A stretch of DNA of 20,797 bases, from assembly GCA_964003245.1 (NCBI GenBank), contig CAXFIU010000024.1:1-20797 (forward strand), read 5' to 3'. Below the pieces are notes generated by a model. It searched no databases and was not told the origin of the DNA. It saw nothing but the letters and a program-made list of their open reading frames with translations. Each line of letters opens with the position of its first letter. Within the stretch, counting starts at the first letter, position 1. Of the stretch, positions 6,966 to 14,393 are shown in pieces. Source of the stretch: MGIIb-O2 sp964003245. Lineage in GTDB: Archaea; Thermoplasmatota; Poseidoniia; Poseidoniales; Thalassarchaeaceae. Both the position numbers and the translations under genes were made by a program.

Positions 6966-7268
6966 CTAGAATATGCCTAACTCAAATTTCCCGTCTTCGG
7001 TGGCATGTATTTTTGGATCCCAGAGAGGTGTAAAAGTAAGATTTACATGAACGCTTTCTAAGCCCTTAGTATTCAAGGCTGCTCTGTGAACTGCTGCCAT
7101 TAATTCTGGTGCTACAGGGCAACCGGGGCTTGTAAGAGTCATTTCAATTTCTGCATGTGTATTTTCAATTTTCACATCATAAATAAGGCCTAAATCAATA
7201 ACCGAAATTTTCATTTCTGGGTCTTCAACCTCATTTAAAGACTCAAAAACAGCATTCTTATCAATCAT
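6966..7268 (-). CDS. sufT: MIP18/DUF59 family Fe-S assembly protein (SufT-like)
   Basis: A 100-residue member of the MIP18 (DUF59) family, which helps mature Fe-S proteins. The hallmark segments are DPEM near 16-19, VIDLGLIYDV (23-32), MTLTSPGCP with the conserved Cys50, and PLWDP (81-85). Length is normal for the stand-alone form. The start ATG 7268 is 1 nt after the sufE stop, with GGAG 7 nt upstream, so it is translated from the same transcript as sufE. Position after sufS and sufE supports a role in Fe-S assembly. PaaD-like proteins share this fold, but no phenylacetate genes are near. The symbol is by context and family; orthology to characterised SufT is not shown. Confidence 0.88.
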   Translation of the reverse strand: MIDKNAVFESLNEVEDPEMKISVIDLGLIYDVKIENTHAEIEMTLTSPGCPVAPELMAAVHRAALNTKGLESVHVNLTFTPLWDPKIHATEDGKFELGIF

Positions 7269-7269
7269 C

Positions 7270-7698
7270 CTAAGTCTCCGAAAGTATCTTTGCCTCTTGA
7301 ATCACTCTATTGAACATATTCAAGAAACCATTTGCTCTATTCGGACTTAAAGCCGCTTTCAACCCCATTTCTTCTATATATGCCGGAGTTAACTTTGAAA
7401 CCTCAATTGGCTTTAATCCATTTACTGCAATCGCAGTTATACTCATTAGTCCCTGAACAATTTGTGCGTCCGCTCCCGATCTTAATATGAAACGTCCATT
7501 ATCATTCAGTGAACAAATCACATGTGCTCTCGACTGACAACCTAAAATTTGATTTTCTTCTGTCCATTCCTCTTCTGGAAGTGGTTTCGGATTCTTTTTA
7601 GCATATTCAAATAGTAATTCATACCTTTCCATTGAGTCAAAACAATCTTTGAACTCGTCCACAATGTTGTCTAAATGCTCAGGCCAAAGCGAAGACAT
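7270..7698 (-). CDS. sufE: SufE-type sulfur acceptor protein
   Basis: SufE takes persulfide sulfur from the SufS cysteine desulfurase and passes it to the Fe-S scaffold. The 142-residue protein has the normal length and the active-site segment ILGCQSRAH, with Cys54 (E. coli SufE Cys51), the helix ERYELLFEYAKK, and the family feature GLMSITAIAVNG. It lies 41 nt downstream of sufS and 1 nt upstream of the sufT-like gene. ATG 7698 has no clear Shine-Dalgarno; an A/T-rich stretch (TTTTTTATT on the plus strand, 7716-7724) lies about 22-28 nt upstream and may be a TATA box for a leaderless transcript, in addition to read-through from sufS. SufE is mainly bacterial, which makes its presence here notable. 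Confidence 0.92.
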   Translation of the reverse strand: MSSLWPEHLDNIVDEFKDCFDSMERYELLFEYAKKNPKPLPEEEWTEENQILGCQSRAHVICSLNDNGRFILRSGADAQIVQGLMSITAIAVNGLKPIEVSKLTPAYIEEMGLKAALSPNRANGFLNMFNRVIQEAKILSET

Positions 7699-7715
7699 GT
7701 TACGCCGTAAGGGTG

Positions 7716-7730
7716 TTTTTTATTGAAATG
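7716..7730 (-). promoter_or_regulatory. Possible TATA element for sufE
   Basis: On the minus strand this reads TTTCAATAAAAAA, centred about 22-28 nt before the sufE ATG, which has no Shine-Dalgarno. The spacing fits a leaderless archaeal promoter. The call is based on A/T content and distance only. Confidence 0.3.
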
Positions 7731-7739
7731 ATTGTATTC

Positions 7740-8963
7740 TTATGCAAATTTTTCACATATGTATCTGAGATGATTAATGAAACCTTCAACTTCTTCTTTG
7801 GTATTATATATCCAGAATGATGCTCTATTGGTTGAGGGGACGCCTAATGCATCCATTAGTGGTTGTGCGCAGTGATGTCCTGTACGAACTGCATAACCTC
7901 CTTGATCTAGTAGCAATGCCAAGTCTTGAGATTGTATTGTTTCATGTAAAAATGAAACTGCACCAGATGAATTCTTGTCACTAGGGTTGCCAAAAATTTT
8001 GATCCCAGGTATTTTTTCCATTTCACTTCCTGCAAATGACGCAATCTCATGAACATGATTATGAATATCTTCCATCTTAAATTGCTCTAACCATTCAACC
8101 GCTGCCCCCCAACCTATTGCTTCTGCAATTCTCGGGGTTCCTGTTTCGAACATAGCATGTCCATCTTTGAATGTAGAACCATCTGTGGTGACTTTCTTTA
8201 TCATTGAACCACCAGTCATGAAAGGACCCATTTCTTGAATTCTTTCTTTCGATGTCAGAAGACAACCGATGCCTGTAGGACCAGCCATCTTATGTGCTGA
8301 AATTGCTAAGAAATCCGCTCCCAGTGTTTCAAAATTTATTTTTTCATGAGGAGCACCTTGAGCGCAATCAATTAGCACTTTACAATCTACTTGTTTACTC
8401 ATTCTTATTATGTCCTCTATTGGATTTCTAATTCCCAAGACATTACTAGTATGAGTGACACAAACCAAATTTGCACCCTCCAAGGCTATTTCAAAAGCCT
8501 CCATGTCCAATACGAATGTTTCGTTATTTATCGGCACGTATCTTACTTCTACGCCCTTTTCTTTAGATAGTTCTTGCCATGGCACTATATCTGCATGGTG
8601 CTCCATTTCTGTAATTACAATCACATCGCCATTATGCAAATTATGTTTAGCCCAACCATAAGAAACAAGATTAATTGCTTCGGTTGCTCCACTAGTGTAA
8701 ATCATATTCTCTGGCTTAGCACCAAAAAAATTAGAAATTTGACTTCTAGCATTTTCCAATGCAGCGCTTGCTTCATCAGCTAGTGTATGATTTGCTCTAT
8801 GGGCATTTGAATTGTAATTCTCATAAAAATCACTCATTGCATCAATAACGCATTGAGGTTTTTGCGAAGTTGCGGCGTTATCAAAATAGACAAGATTTTT
8901 ACCATTAGGTAAAACTCTACCAAGTATAGGGAAATCTGCACGAATCGCATCAATATCTAGCAT
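7740..8963 (-). CDS. sufS: Cysteine desulfurase SufS (group II)
   Basis: PLP enzyme that converts cysteine to alanine and leaves persulfide sulfur on its active-site Cys, then on SufE. The 407 residues align well with E. coli SufS: YFDNAATSQKP near the N-terminus, TSGATEAINLV (90-100), EMEHHADIVPWQ (119-130), PLP Lys225 in ISAHKMAGPTG (E. coli Lys226), and the active Cys365 in RTGHHCAQPLM (E. coli Cys364). The short active-site loop around RTGHHCAQP is the group II (SufS) form rather than IscS. It heads an operon-like run with sufE and the MIP18 gene. ATG 8963 has GGTGG about 10 nt upstream; a TATA-like region lies in the 100-nt gap shared with the divergent SLOG gene. Confidence 0.96.
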   Translation of the reverse strand: MLDIDAIRADFPILGRVLPNGKNLVYFDNAATSQKPQCVIDAMSDFYENYNSNAHRANHTLADEASAALENARSQISNFFGAKPENMIYTSGATEAINLVSYGWAKHNLHNGDVIVITEMEHHADIVPWQELSKEKGVEVRYVPINNETFVLDMEAFEIALEGANLVCVTHTSNVLGIRNPIEDIIRMSKQVDCKVLIDCAQGAPHEKINFETLGADFLAISAHKMAGPTGIGCLLTSKERIQEMGPFMTGGSMIKKVTTDGSTFKDGHAMFETGTPRIAEAIGWGAAVEWLEQFKMEDIHNHVHEIASFAGSEMEKIPGIKIFGNPSDKNSSGAVSFLHETIQSQDLALLLDQGGYAVRTGHHCAQPLMDALGVPSTNRASFWIYNTKEEVEGFINHLRYICEKFA

Positions 8964-9032
8964 CAGTACATGCCACCATGCAGTCCGAAATGATAATCAG
9001 ATATGAAATAATGTATTGTTTTGTACACGACA

Positions 9033-9038
9033 TTTATC
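9033..9038 (+). promoter_or_regulatory. TATA-like box for the SLOG gene
   Basis: TTTATC at 9033-9038 lies about 28 nt before ATG 9064, which has no Shine-Dalgarno. The distance fits a leaderless archaeal transcript. Sequence match is modest. Confidence 0.35.
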
Positions 9039-9063
9039 CATACATACCTGTCTGCACCTACTA

Positions 9064-9513
9064 ATGGCGCCCAGATTTGGACAGAATGTAGTTGACTCGC
9101 TTGGAAGAAAAGACCTTAATCAGGATGGTAATATTATCAATTTAGCAGTAGTTGGAAGTAGTAGGTTTTATGATTTTGAGATTTTTGAGGAATTAATTGA
9201 GGATTGGGTGAATAAAAATGGTTATCCAGATATGATAATAGTCGGCGGTGCAAGTGGTGTTGATTATATGGCTGAGCGTTGGGCAGATAATAATTCAATT
9301 CCAATAGCTATTTTTTCTGAAGAATGGGATGACCCTAATAGAACACTCAGAGATCGAGGTCGTTCTGAGGCACCTAATTCACTAACTCAAAAAATATTAA
9401 ACTCGGCTACAGATATACTTGCAATGCCATCATCCACTAGTAAATGGACTAGAATTGTAATTGAAATGGCTAATGAACAACAAATACCTCTGACGATATA
9501 TGAAATTGATTAA
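9064..9513 (+). CDS. SLOG-family protein (DUF2493, YspA-like)
   Basis: A 149-residue Rossmann-like protein. The nucleotide-binding signature is visible: LAVVGSSRF (27-35) after the first strand, and MIIVGGASGVDYMAERWA (57-74), the G-G-x-S-G-V-D element typical of SLOG/DUF2493 proteins. SLOG domains are thought to bind or process nucleotide-derived ligands, and several members sit in stress or defence settings; no such partner genes are seen here. The frame is open from TTG 9016, but that adds 16 residues unlike the family. ATG 9064 lies about 28 nt after a TATA-like box, suggesting a leaderless message. The gene is divergent from sufS and its stop is 11 nt from the convergent TFB stop. The biochemical role is not known. 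Confidence 0.8.
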   Translation: MAPRFGQNVVDSLGRKDLNQDGNIINLAVVGSSRFYDFEIFEELIEDWVNKNGYPDMIIVGGASGVDYMAERWADNNSIPIAIFSEEWDDPNRTLRDRGRSEAPNSLTQKILNSATDILAMPSSTSKWTRIVIEMANEQQIPLTIYEID

Positions 9514-9530
9514 TTTAGATAGGATTAATC
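9508..9530. terminator. Inverted repeat spanning two convergent stops
   Basis: GATTAAT (9508-9514) and ATTAATC (9524-9530) are exact reverse complements around a 9-nt spacer and contain the stop codons of both the SLOG gene and TFB. A/T-rich, so a weak hairpin; a shared transcript-end role is inferred from location. Confidence 0.3.
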
Positions 9531-10538
9531 AGCTAATATTTGATTTAGTATTTTCAATAATCCCCTTAGAGTCACCTCACTGATTCCTGAGACTTTACAA
9601 ACCTCACTTTGTGTCCTAGGTGAATTACTATTTTGCGATGCTTTGTACAATATACAACCGGCAATTCCTGAAGGTTTTTTACCTTGCCAGATCAAATTTT
9701 CTCCAACTTCGTCCCATAAGTCTCTAGTATCTCCCAATACCTTCGGAGGCAATTGTAAATCGGAATGAAATTTTTCAAAATATTCCTCAGGTCCTGTTAT
9801 ATGGTGCGTGTTCATTTTTCTAGCGACTAATCTAATTGTCCTTTTCAATTCTTTTTGCTCAACTTCGGTTACCATATCAAATGCTTCTGCAACAACGTCA
9901 ATTCTTCTTGGAATTCCTGCTTGTCTTGCTGCGATATATACGCAAGCAGCAGTGACTCCTCTGATGCTCCTTCCAGTAACTATTCCTTCTTTCATAGAAT
10001 GCCTGTACAGATTTGCAGCTTCTTGTTCGATCTGTTTCGGTAATCCTCCTCTGTCTCTAATAAATTGCATAGCAGTAGTTAGATTTCTATTCCTACTATC
10101 TCTTGTTTTGCTTCTCTGATCAACTCTTTGCCGTCTTCTCCAGTCACGTAAGTTCTTTCCAGACATTCCATGTCTTGCCGCGGCTCCTGATGTCAAATCT
10201 ATTCTACTAATCTCTGTAGATAGACCTTTATCAGAGATTGTTAAAGATGTTGGAGCTCCGACTCTACTCCTATCTTCACCGCCTGAATGATTTGTCCACT
10301 CAGCACCGGGGTCAATCATATTTTCAGCGGCAACATAACCACATTCTGCACAAATAGTCTCTCCACGGACTGAATCTGTATCCCATGATTTTGAGCCACA
10401 AATCTTACACTTGCCAGTTACTGCCTCAGTCCCTCTAGTTCGAGAAGGCCTCTTACTTGAAGGCAATTCTTTTTTTCTGGAATTACTTTTTCCATCGAGA
10501 TTCGTTGACTTGCTTTGAATTTGACGTTTACTGCTCAT
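9525..10538 (-). CDS. tfb: Transcription initiation factor B (TFB)
   Basis: Archaeal TFIIB homologue that binds TATA-bound TBP and recruits RNA polymerase. The 337 residues hold an N-terminal zinc ribbon with Cys44, Cys47, Cys63 and Cys66 (CKIC and CAEC), the B-finger/linker region (EWTNHSGGEDRSRVG, then TSLTISDKGLSTEI), and two cyclin-like repeats from about residue 130 to the end. The first has RGVTAACVYIAARQAGIPRR; the second ends with a helix-turn-helix in SEVCKVSGISEVTLRGLLKI that contacts the BRE. A basic tail of about 40 residues (many Ser, Lys, Arg) precedes the zinc ribbon, longer than usual. ATG 10538 has AGAGG 8 nt upstream. A TTTAAA box and an inverted repeat lie just upstream. 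Archaea often have several TFBs; whether this is the main one is unknown. Confidence 0.96.
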   Translation of the reverse strand: MSSKRQIQSKSTNLDGKSNSRKKELPSSKRPSRTRGTEAVTGKCKICGSKSWDTDSVRGETICAECGYVAAENMIDPGAEWTNHSGGEDRSRVGAPTSLTISDKGLSTEISRIDLTSGAAARHGMSGKNLRDWRRRQRVDQRSKTRDSRNRNLTTAMQFIRDRGGLPKQIEQEAANLYRHSMKEGIVTGRSIRGVTAACVYIAARQAGIPRRIDVVAEAFDMVTEVEQKELKRTIRLVARKMNTHHITGPEEYFEKFHSDLQLPPKVLGDTRDLWDEVGENLIWQGKKPSGIAGCILYKASQNSNSPRTQSEVCKVSGISEVTLRGLLKILNQILAD

Positions 10539-10558
10539 CTTATCAACCTCTAGTTGTA

Positions 10559-10575
10559 TAGTGTTGTCGACACTA
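10559..10575. promoter_or_regulatory. Inverted repeat between TATA box and start of TFB
   Basis: TAGTGT (10559-10564) and ACACTA (10570-10575) flank TGTCG and include the 8-bp palindrome TGTCGACA. It abuts the TTTAAA box and ends before the expected transcription start near 10550, a usual place for an archaeal repressor to act. No repressor is identified. Confidence 0.4.
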
Positions 10576-10581
10576 TTTAAA
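10576..10581 (-). promoter_or_regulatory. TATA box of the TFB gene
   Basis: TTTAAA (minus strand TTTAAATAG) lies about 40 nt before ATG 10538. A start site about 26 nt downstream would give a short leader that just contains the AGAGG site at 10547-10551. Confidence 0.5.
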
Positions 10582-10677
10582 CCTCTCTATTTCCTAAGTC
10601 AGAATAAATTCCTCTGAAATAAATTTTCTGTTCTTCCAAGCGCCACCTTCTTGCACCTGTTCCTTTTCGAAAGGGGT

Positions 10678-11817
10678 ATGAGTGACGGTAATCTAGTAAG
10701 GACAGCACTTTATGAGAATCATTTGCAAGCGGATGCCAATATAGTAGATTTTCATGGTTTCGAACTTCCAATTTGGTATACCTCAATCCAAGAAGAGCAT
10801 ATTTCTTGTCGAACCAAGTCGGGTCTCTTTGATGTTTCACACATGGGTTTTTTCGAGTTTGAGGGAGATGAAGTTCTTTCATGGTTAAATTCAATAGGTA
10901 CTCAACAGTTTATTAATTTCGCAAAAGGCAAGTGTGGATATACTCACTTTCTAGACGAAAATGGACATATAATTGATGACATGATTTTTGCAATAAATTC
11001 TAAAAATAGCGTGTTTGGAGTTCCTAATGCATCTATGATCTCTACGATGTGGGATTGGTTTAATTCAAAGCTTCCAAATGATGGCTCAATAAAAATTAAT
11101 GATTTTTCCAATGAGACGAGTATTATCGCTCTACAGGGTCCTGAATCAGTCTCAATATTGAGAAATGTATTGGGTAAAGAGAATGTAGTATCTAGATTCT
11201 CTTGTCAGAATATCGTTGAGAATGACTTAGGTATAACAGGATGGATTCAGGGGACGGGATATACTGGTGAAAGAGGGGTAGAGATTTTCATTCCAAATAA
11301 TCAGGCTGCAAGTCTCTGGGATGCTCTAATTAATTCAGGGGCAATACCTGTTGGTTTAGGCGCTAGAGATACACTTAGATTGGAAAAGGGGTATCTTCTT
11401 TCTGGACAAGATTTTCTCTGGCCAGGGCTAGGCATTAAATCTGAATCTAATATTCCTGAAGGATTCCTCTTTCGTAATTCTGCTGAAACTAACGTTCCAT
11501 TCGGTTTGAATCTCGATCACGATTTCATCGGAAAAGAAGCTGTAATAAAATCTATGAATTCTGGCGCTAGATGGTTTGGATTAGTTTGTCAAGAAAGAGG
11601 GCCTAATCCTAGACCTGGGCATATGGTTTTTGATGGTCCAAGTGATTCTGCAAAAAAAGTCGGATATGTTACAAGTGGGGGGCCATCTCCAAGTTTGAAT
11701 AAAACAGGTATCGCAATGGGTTATTTTGAAGGCGTATCTATGGGGCAAGAATTGTGGATACAAGCAAGTAGTAGAAGAAGAGTTAAATCGATTATTGTAC
11801 CTACGCCTTTCGTTTAA
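10678..11817 (+). CDS. gcvT: Glycine cleavage system T protein (aminomethyltransferase)
   Basis: GcvT moves the aminomethyl carbon from lipoylated GcvH to tetrahydrofolate and releases ammonia. The 379-residue protein has the normal length and motifs: IVDFHGFELPIWY (22-34), GLFDVSHMGFFE (49-60), the Asp pair in GHIIDDM (Asp100-Asp101) expected to act in catalysis, IALQGPESVSIL, TGYTGERGVEIF, and GLGARDTLRLEKGYLL. The frame is open from TTG 10651, but ATG 10678 (MSDGNLVRTALYENHL) matches the family N-terminus. AAAGGGG ends 1 nt before it, too close to be a good ribosome site, so a short leader or leaderless start is possible. It is divergent from TFB with a 139-nt gap and separated from gcvPA by two unrelated genes. 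Confidence 0.93.
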   Translation: MSDGNLVRTALYENHLQADANIVDFHGFELPIWYTSIQEEHISCRTKSGLFDVSHMGFFEFEGDEVLSWLNSIGTQQFINFAKGKCGYTHFLDENGHIIDDMIFAINSKNSVFGVPNASMISTMWDWFNSKLPNDGSIKINDFSNETSIIALQGPESVSILRNVLGKENVVSRFSCQNIVENDLGITGWIQGTGYTGERGVEIFIPNNQAASLWDALINSGAIPVGLGARDTLRLEKGYLLSGQDFLWPGLGIKSESNIPEGFLFRNSAETNVPFGLNLDHDFIGKEAVIKSMNSGARWFGLVCQERGPNPRPGHMVFDGPSDSAKKVGYVTSGGPSPSLNKTGIAMGYFEGVSMGQELWIQASSRRRVKSIIVPTPFV

Positions 11818-11831
11818 TCCTTTAGGATTTT
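11816..11831 (+). terminator. Short hairpin with T run after gcvT
   Basis: AATCC (11816-11820) and GGATT (11825-11829) pair around a 4-nt loop and run into T4 (11828-11831), starting within the gcvT stop codon. It is small and A/T-rich, so termination is only suggested. Confidence 0.3.
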
Positions 11832-11880
11832 GTAATTGTGACGGGGTAAGTATCATGTTCACATCTCTTCACGCATATAC

Positions 11881-13434
11881 ATGGCTATATCCGATAAACT
11901 AGTCGCGGCGGCAATGAAAAACCTCGAGAAATTATTAATTAGCAAAGGTCTAAATGCTGAAGGAATGATTTCAAAATTTGATTTCGATGGTGATGGTGAA
12001 ATTAATTTAGATGAGTTTGATTCAGGTTTAGAACAACTTACAGGAAGTCGTGCTCCTCGCTCTTATTTACAGCCTATATTTTCTGCTATTGACCAAGATG
12101 GCAGTGGAAAATTGTCTTCAAATGAGTTAATGGCACTATTAGGGATTGAGAATGAAACAACAGTTAGTTCATCTTCTTTAATTATTTCAAATCATGTTAA
12201 AGATAAATATAATGGAGAGTATAAAATACAATCTAGTAAAATTAATGGCAAGGACTGGTATCTTAATTCCAATAATTGTAGACTATATTTCTACAATGCC
12301 AATGAGGGAGGTGCACCTTCTTGGAGTTTGGATGATAGGGAACAAGATGGCAGTAATGATTGGTATGGCGGTGGTTGGACTAGAGTTCCTGCGGATGGAA
12401 ATATTCCAGTAGGTACACGCCGATTCGTTGGTGCTGGAAAAATAACTATTTCTATCGGTGAAGGTGTAAAACAACCAGAAGTTAGCAACGAAGTTGTTGA
12501 AGAAAATGTAAGTGGTAACATGATTGAAGACGATATGATTTCAAGAGCCAATAAATGGACCTTGGAATTAAGTGAAATGCTTGAAAGTTCAGAGAGTAAC
12601 GAGAATATAGATGCTATAAAAGAAGATTTTGATTCTAGATTTGAAGAAGAAATATCGCAATTACCATTAGTCGCTCGAGCTCCGGCTAGAGCGATTTGGA
12701 AGATGAAATCAGATGCATTAGTGACTGTTGCTAAAACTAAATTATCCAATGATAATGCGAAAGTCGTGGCAGGATTAGGTATTGCTGGAGCAGCAATTGG
12801 TGCAGTTTCGGCTATTAATCAACCAGATAAAATGAATAACGCTGATGTTGAATTAGTGCCTGATATTGAACAATCTCCGATAGAAAAAGAAGAGATATCT
12901 GAATCTATTGAACCTTCAAATAATAATCCTCAAGTTGAAGTTCCAGATAGAGTGGAGATTCCAGAACAAATTAGTTCTGAAGAATGGGCTGATGAACATG
13001 AAGTTGAAGTCCCAGAAAAGGTTGATTTACCAGATAGAGTTTCGGTAAGTGAACCTCTTTCTGAATCATTTTCAGATATGTCAAAGGATGATTCTTCTGG
13101 GGATCTAGGTATATCTCTAGATGAAATTATTGATCAAATGAATGGGGCTAGATTCTTGAATGAACAAAGAGAATTGATTTCAAATTATAAAGGTAAAAAT
13201 TTCGATTTATCCTGTAGGGTAAATTCTGTTGATCGTACATTTGGAATAGGTATCTCTGATGAATACCGGCGAGGCAATACTATTCATGTGACTTCTGAAT
13301 CTAATGAGATTGAGGTTAGGATGAGAAATGATTACGATATAAGCGATATTTCTTCTGGTAGAGAAATGTCATTGAAAGTCTCTGTTGTAGATTGGAATAG
13401 CATTAGAAAAAAATTAGTTGTTAACTCAGTCTAG
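11881..13434 (+). CDS. EF-hand multidomain protein of unknown function
   Basis: A 517-residue acidic protein. Two EF-hand loops stand out near the N-terminus: DFDGDGEINLDE (34-45) and DQDGSGKLSSNE (71-82), both with calcium ligands at the expected places, so an EF-hand pair binding calcium is likely. Residues about 112-195 form a Trp/Tyr/Gly-rich unit (GKDWYLNSNNCRLYFYNAN, then GGAPSWSLDDREQ and NDWYGGGWTRVP) that I do not recognise. About 215-310 is helical and ends in a weakly hydrophobic Gly/Ala stretch, VVAGLGIAGAAIGAVSAI. A linker of Val/Pro/acidic repeats (VEVPDRVEIP, VEVPEKVDLPDRV) follows. The last about 105 residues (ISLDEIIDQM to the end) look like an all-beta OB-fold-like domain. 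No clear signal peptide is seen. Its stop overlaps that of the convergent SDR gene. Function unknown. Confidence 0.8.
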   Translation: MAISDKLVAAAMKNLEKLLISKGLNAEGMISKFDFDGDGEINLDEFDSGLEQLTGSRAPRSYLQPIFSAIDQDGSGKLSSNELMALLGIENETTVSSSSLIISNHVKDKYNGEYKIQSSKINGKDWYLNSNNCRLYFYNANEGGAPSWSLDDREQDGSNDWYGGGWTRVPADGNIPVGTRRFVGAGKITISIGEGVKQPEVSNEVVEENVSGNMIEDDMISRANKWTLELSEMLESSESNENIDAIKEDFDSRFEEEISQLPLVARAPARAIWKMKSDALVTVAKTKLSNDNAKVVAGLGIAGAAIGAVSAINQPDKMNNADVELVPDIEQSPIEKEEISESIEPSNNNPQVEVPDRVEIPEQISSEEWADEHEVEVPEKVDLPDRVSVSEPLSESFSDMSKDDSSGDLGISLDEIIDQMNGARFLNEQRELISNYKGKNFDLSCRVNSVDRTFGIGISDEYRRGNTIHVTSESNEIEVRMRNDYDISDISSGREMSLKVSVVDWNSIRKKLVVNSV

Positions 13435-14270
13435 GCAACTTCAAAAGCCTCTTCCATCATTTCATCAAGGCTAATTCTAGGTCTAAATCCTAATCTTTCT
13501 TCAAGAACCCAAGCATCCACAAGTCCGAATACTTCTTCATCATCATTTTGATTTAGTTCTATTTCACATCCTGTTTTAGAATTATACATATTTGCTAAAT
13601 CTAGCATTGAGATTCCTTTCCCAGATCCAACAGCAATCTCTTCCCTGGTTAATGGAGGATTCTCTAAAATTCCACCAATAACTTGAATCAAATCTTCAAT
13701 ATGTATGAAATCCTTAGGATTAGAGCCATCTCCTGGTACGTTAATCCATCCTATTTGACATTCTCTAGCCCAGCGGTGTAAGATGCCATTACCTGGTGGT
13801 CCTGAAAGTGGAACTCCTTGTACATTAGAAGCTCTAATAATGCTAACTGGTTTTTCTGAATGAGCTCTATCTAATGCATTTTCTTCCATCCATAATTGGC
13901 CTTCAGCAGCGGTATCACGCGGTGCCAATGTGGAATCAAGTCCATAGAAAGGTTCTCCTGGTTCCCATTGTGGATGGACTCTAAGTGTGCCTACTATGAT
14001 TAAGTGAATACTTCCGTGTCTATCTACGGCATCTAAAATAGGCCTAGCTGCATTCATCATTTCCAATTTTGTCTGTCTATCATTTCTTTCGAATGATGAT
14101 TCAACAGGTCTTGAATTAATATGTATAAGAGCGTTACAAGAAGTCAGTAAAGAATCAATAGTTAGTTGATCTTTAATTGCCTCATCAGGAATTACTACAG
14201 CGGCATTTCCTAACATTTCCACTATATATGGAGCAACAAAAGTATCTGAAGCAGTGATGGCAACCTTCAT
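13431..14270 (-). CDS. Atypical NAD-dependent epimerase/dehydratase (extended SDR family)
   Basis: A 279-residue protein with the outline of an extended SDR: N-terminal strand MKVAITAS, central HLIIVGTLRVHP, the family element SIIRASNVQGVPLSGPPGNG, and NVPGDGSNPKDFIHIEDLIQ, which normally positions the nucleotide-sugar substrate. Key features are degenerate: the glycine-rich NAD motif (GxxGxxG) is replaced by TASDTFVAPYIVEML, and the usual YxxxK is not seen where it belongs (APRDTAAEGQLW). It may have lost catalysis, bind another cofactor, or act structurally. ATG 14270 gives the family N-terminus; the frame is open to 14336, but the extra 22 residues look unlike it. The stop overlaps that of the EF-hand gene and the gene is divergent from gcvPA. 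Substrate unknown. Confidence 0.82.
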   Translation of the reverse strand: MKVAITASDTFVAPYIVEMLGNAAVVIPDEAIKDQLTIDSLLTSCNALIHINSRPVESSFERNDRQTKLEMMNAARPILDAVDRHGSIHLIIVGTLRVHPQWEPGEPFYGLDSTLAPRDTAAEGQLWMEENALDRAHSEKPVSIIRASNVQGVPLSGPPGNGILHRWARECQIGWINVPGDGSNPKDFIHIEDLIQVIGGILENPPLTREEIAVGSGKGISMLDLANMYNSKTGCEIELNQNDDEEVFGLVDAWVLEERLGFRPRISLDEMMEEAFEVA

Positions 14271-14393
14271 TCTAACGTGCCTCGACTGTTTCCTAAACAA
14301 TAAGAGGATATCGGTCTGTTGTATACTTCTCACCAACGAACAATTAAGTCATTATTTGCCATCCAGAATGTGTAAGGAGTCGGTGATAGTCTC

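Noticed and set aside
9016..9063. TTG 9016 start for the SLOG protein
   Set aside because: The added residues include His/Cys-rich sequence unlike the family and would cover the likely TATA box.
10661..10677. Palindromic stretch around TTTCGAAA just before the gcvT ATG as an operator
   Set aside because: Only 8 bp are perfectly symmetric, with a mismatch beyond; too weak to claim.
12283..12749. Minus-strand open frames opposite the EF-hand gene
   Set aside because: They are antisense shadows of a gene with clear domain motifs, and have no ribosome sites or family features.
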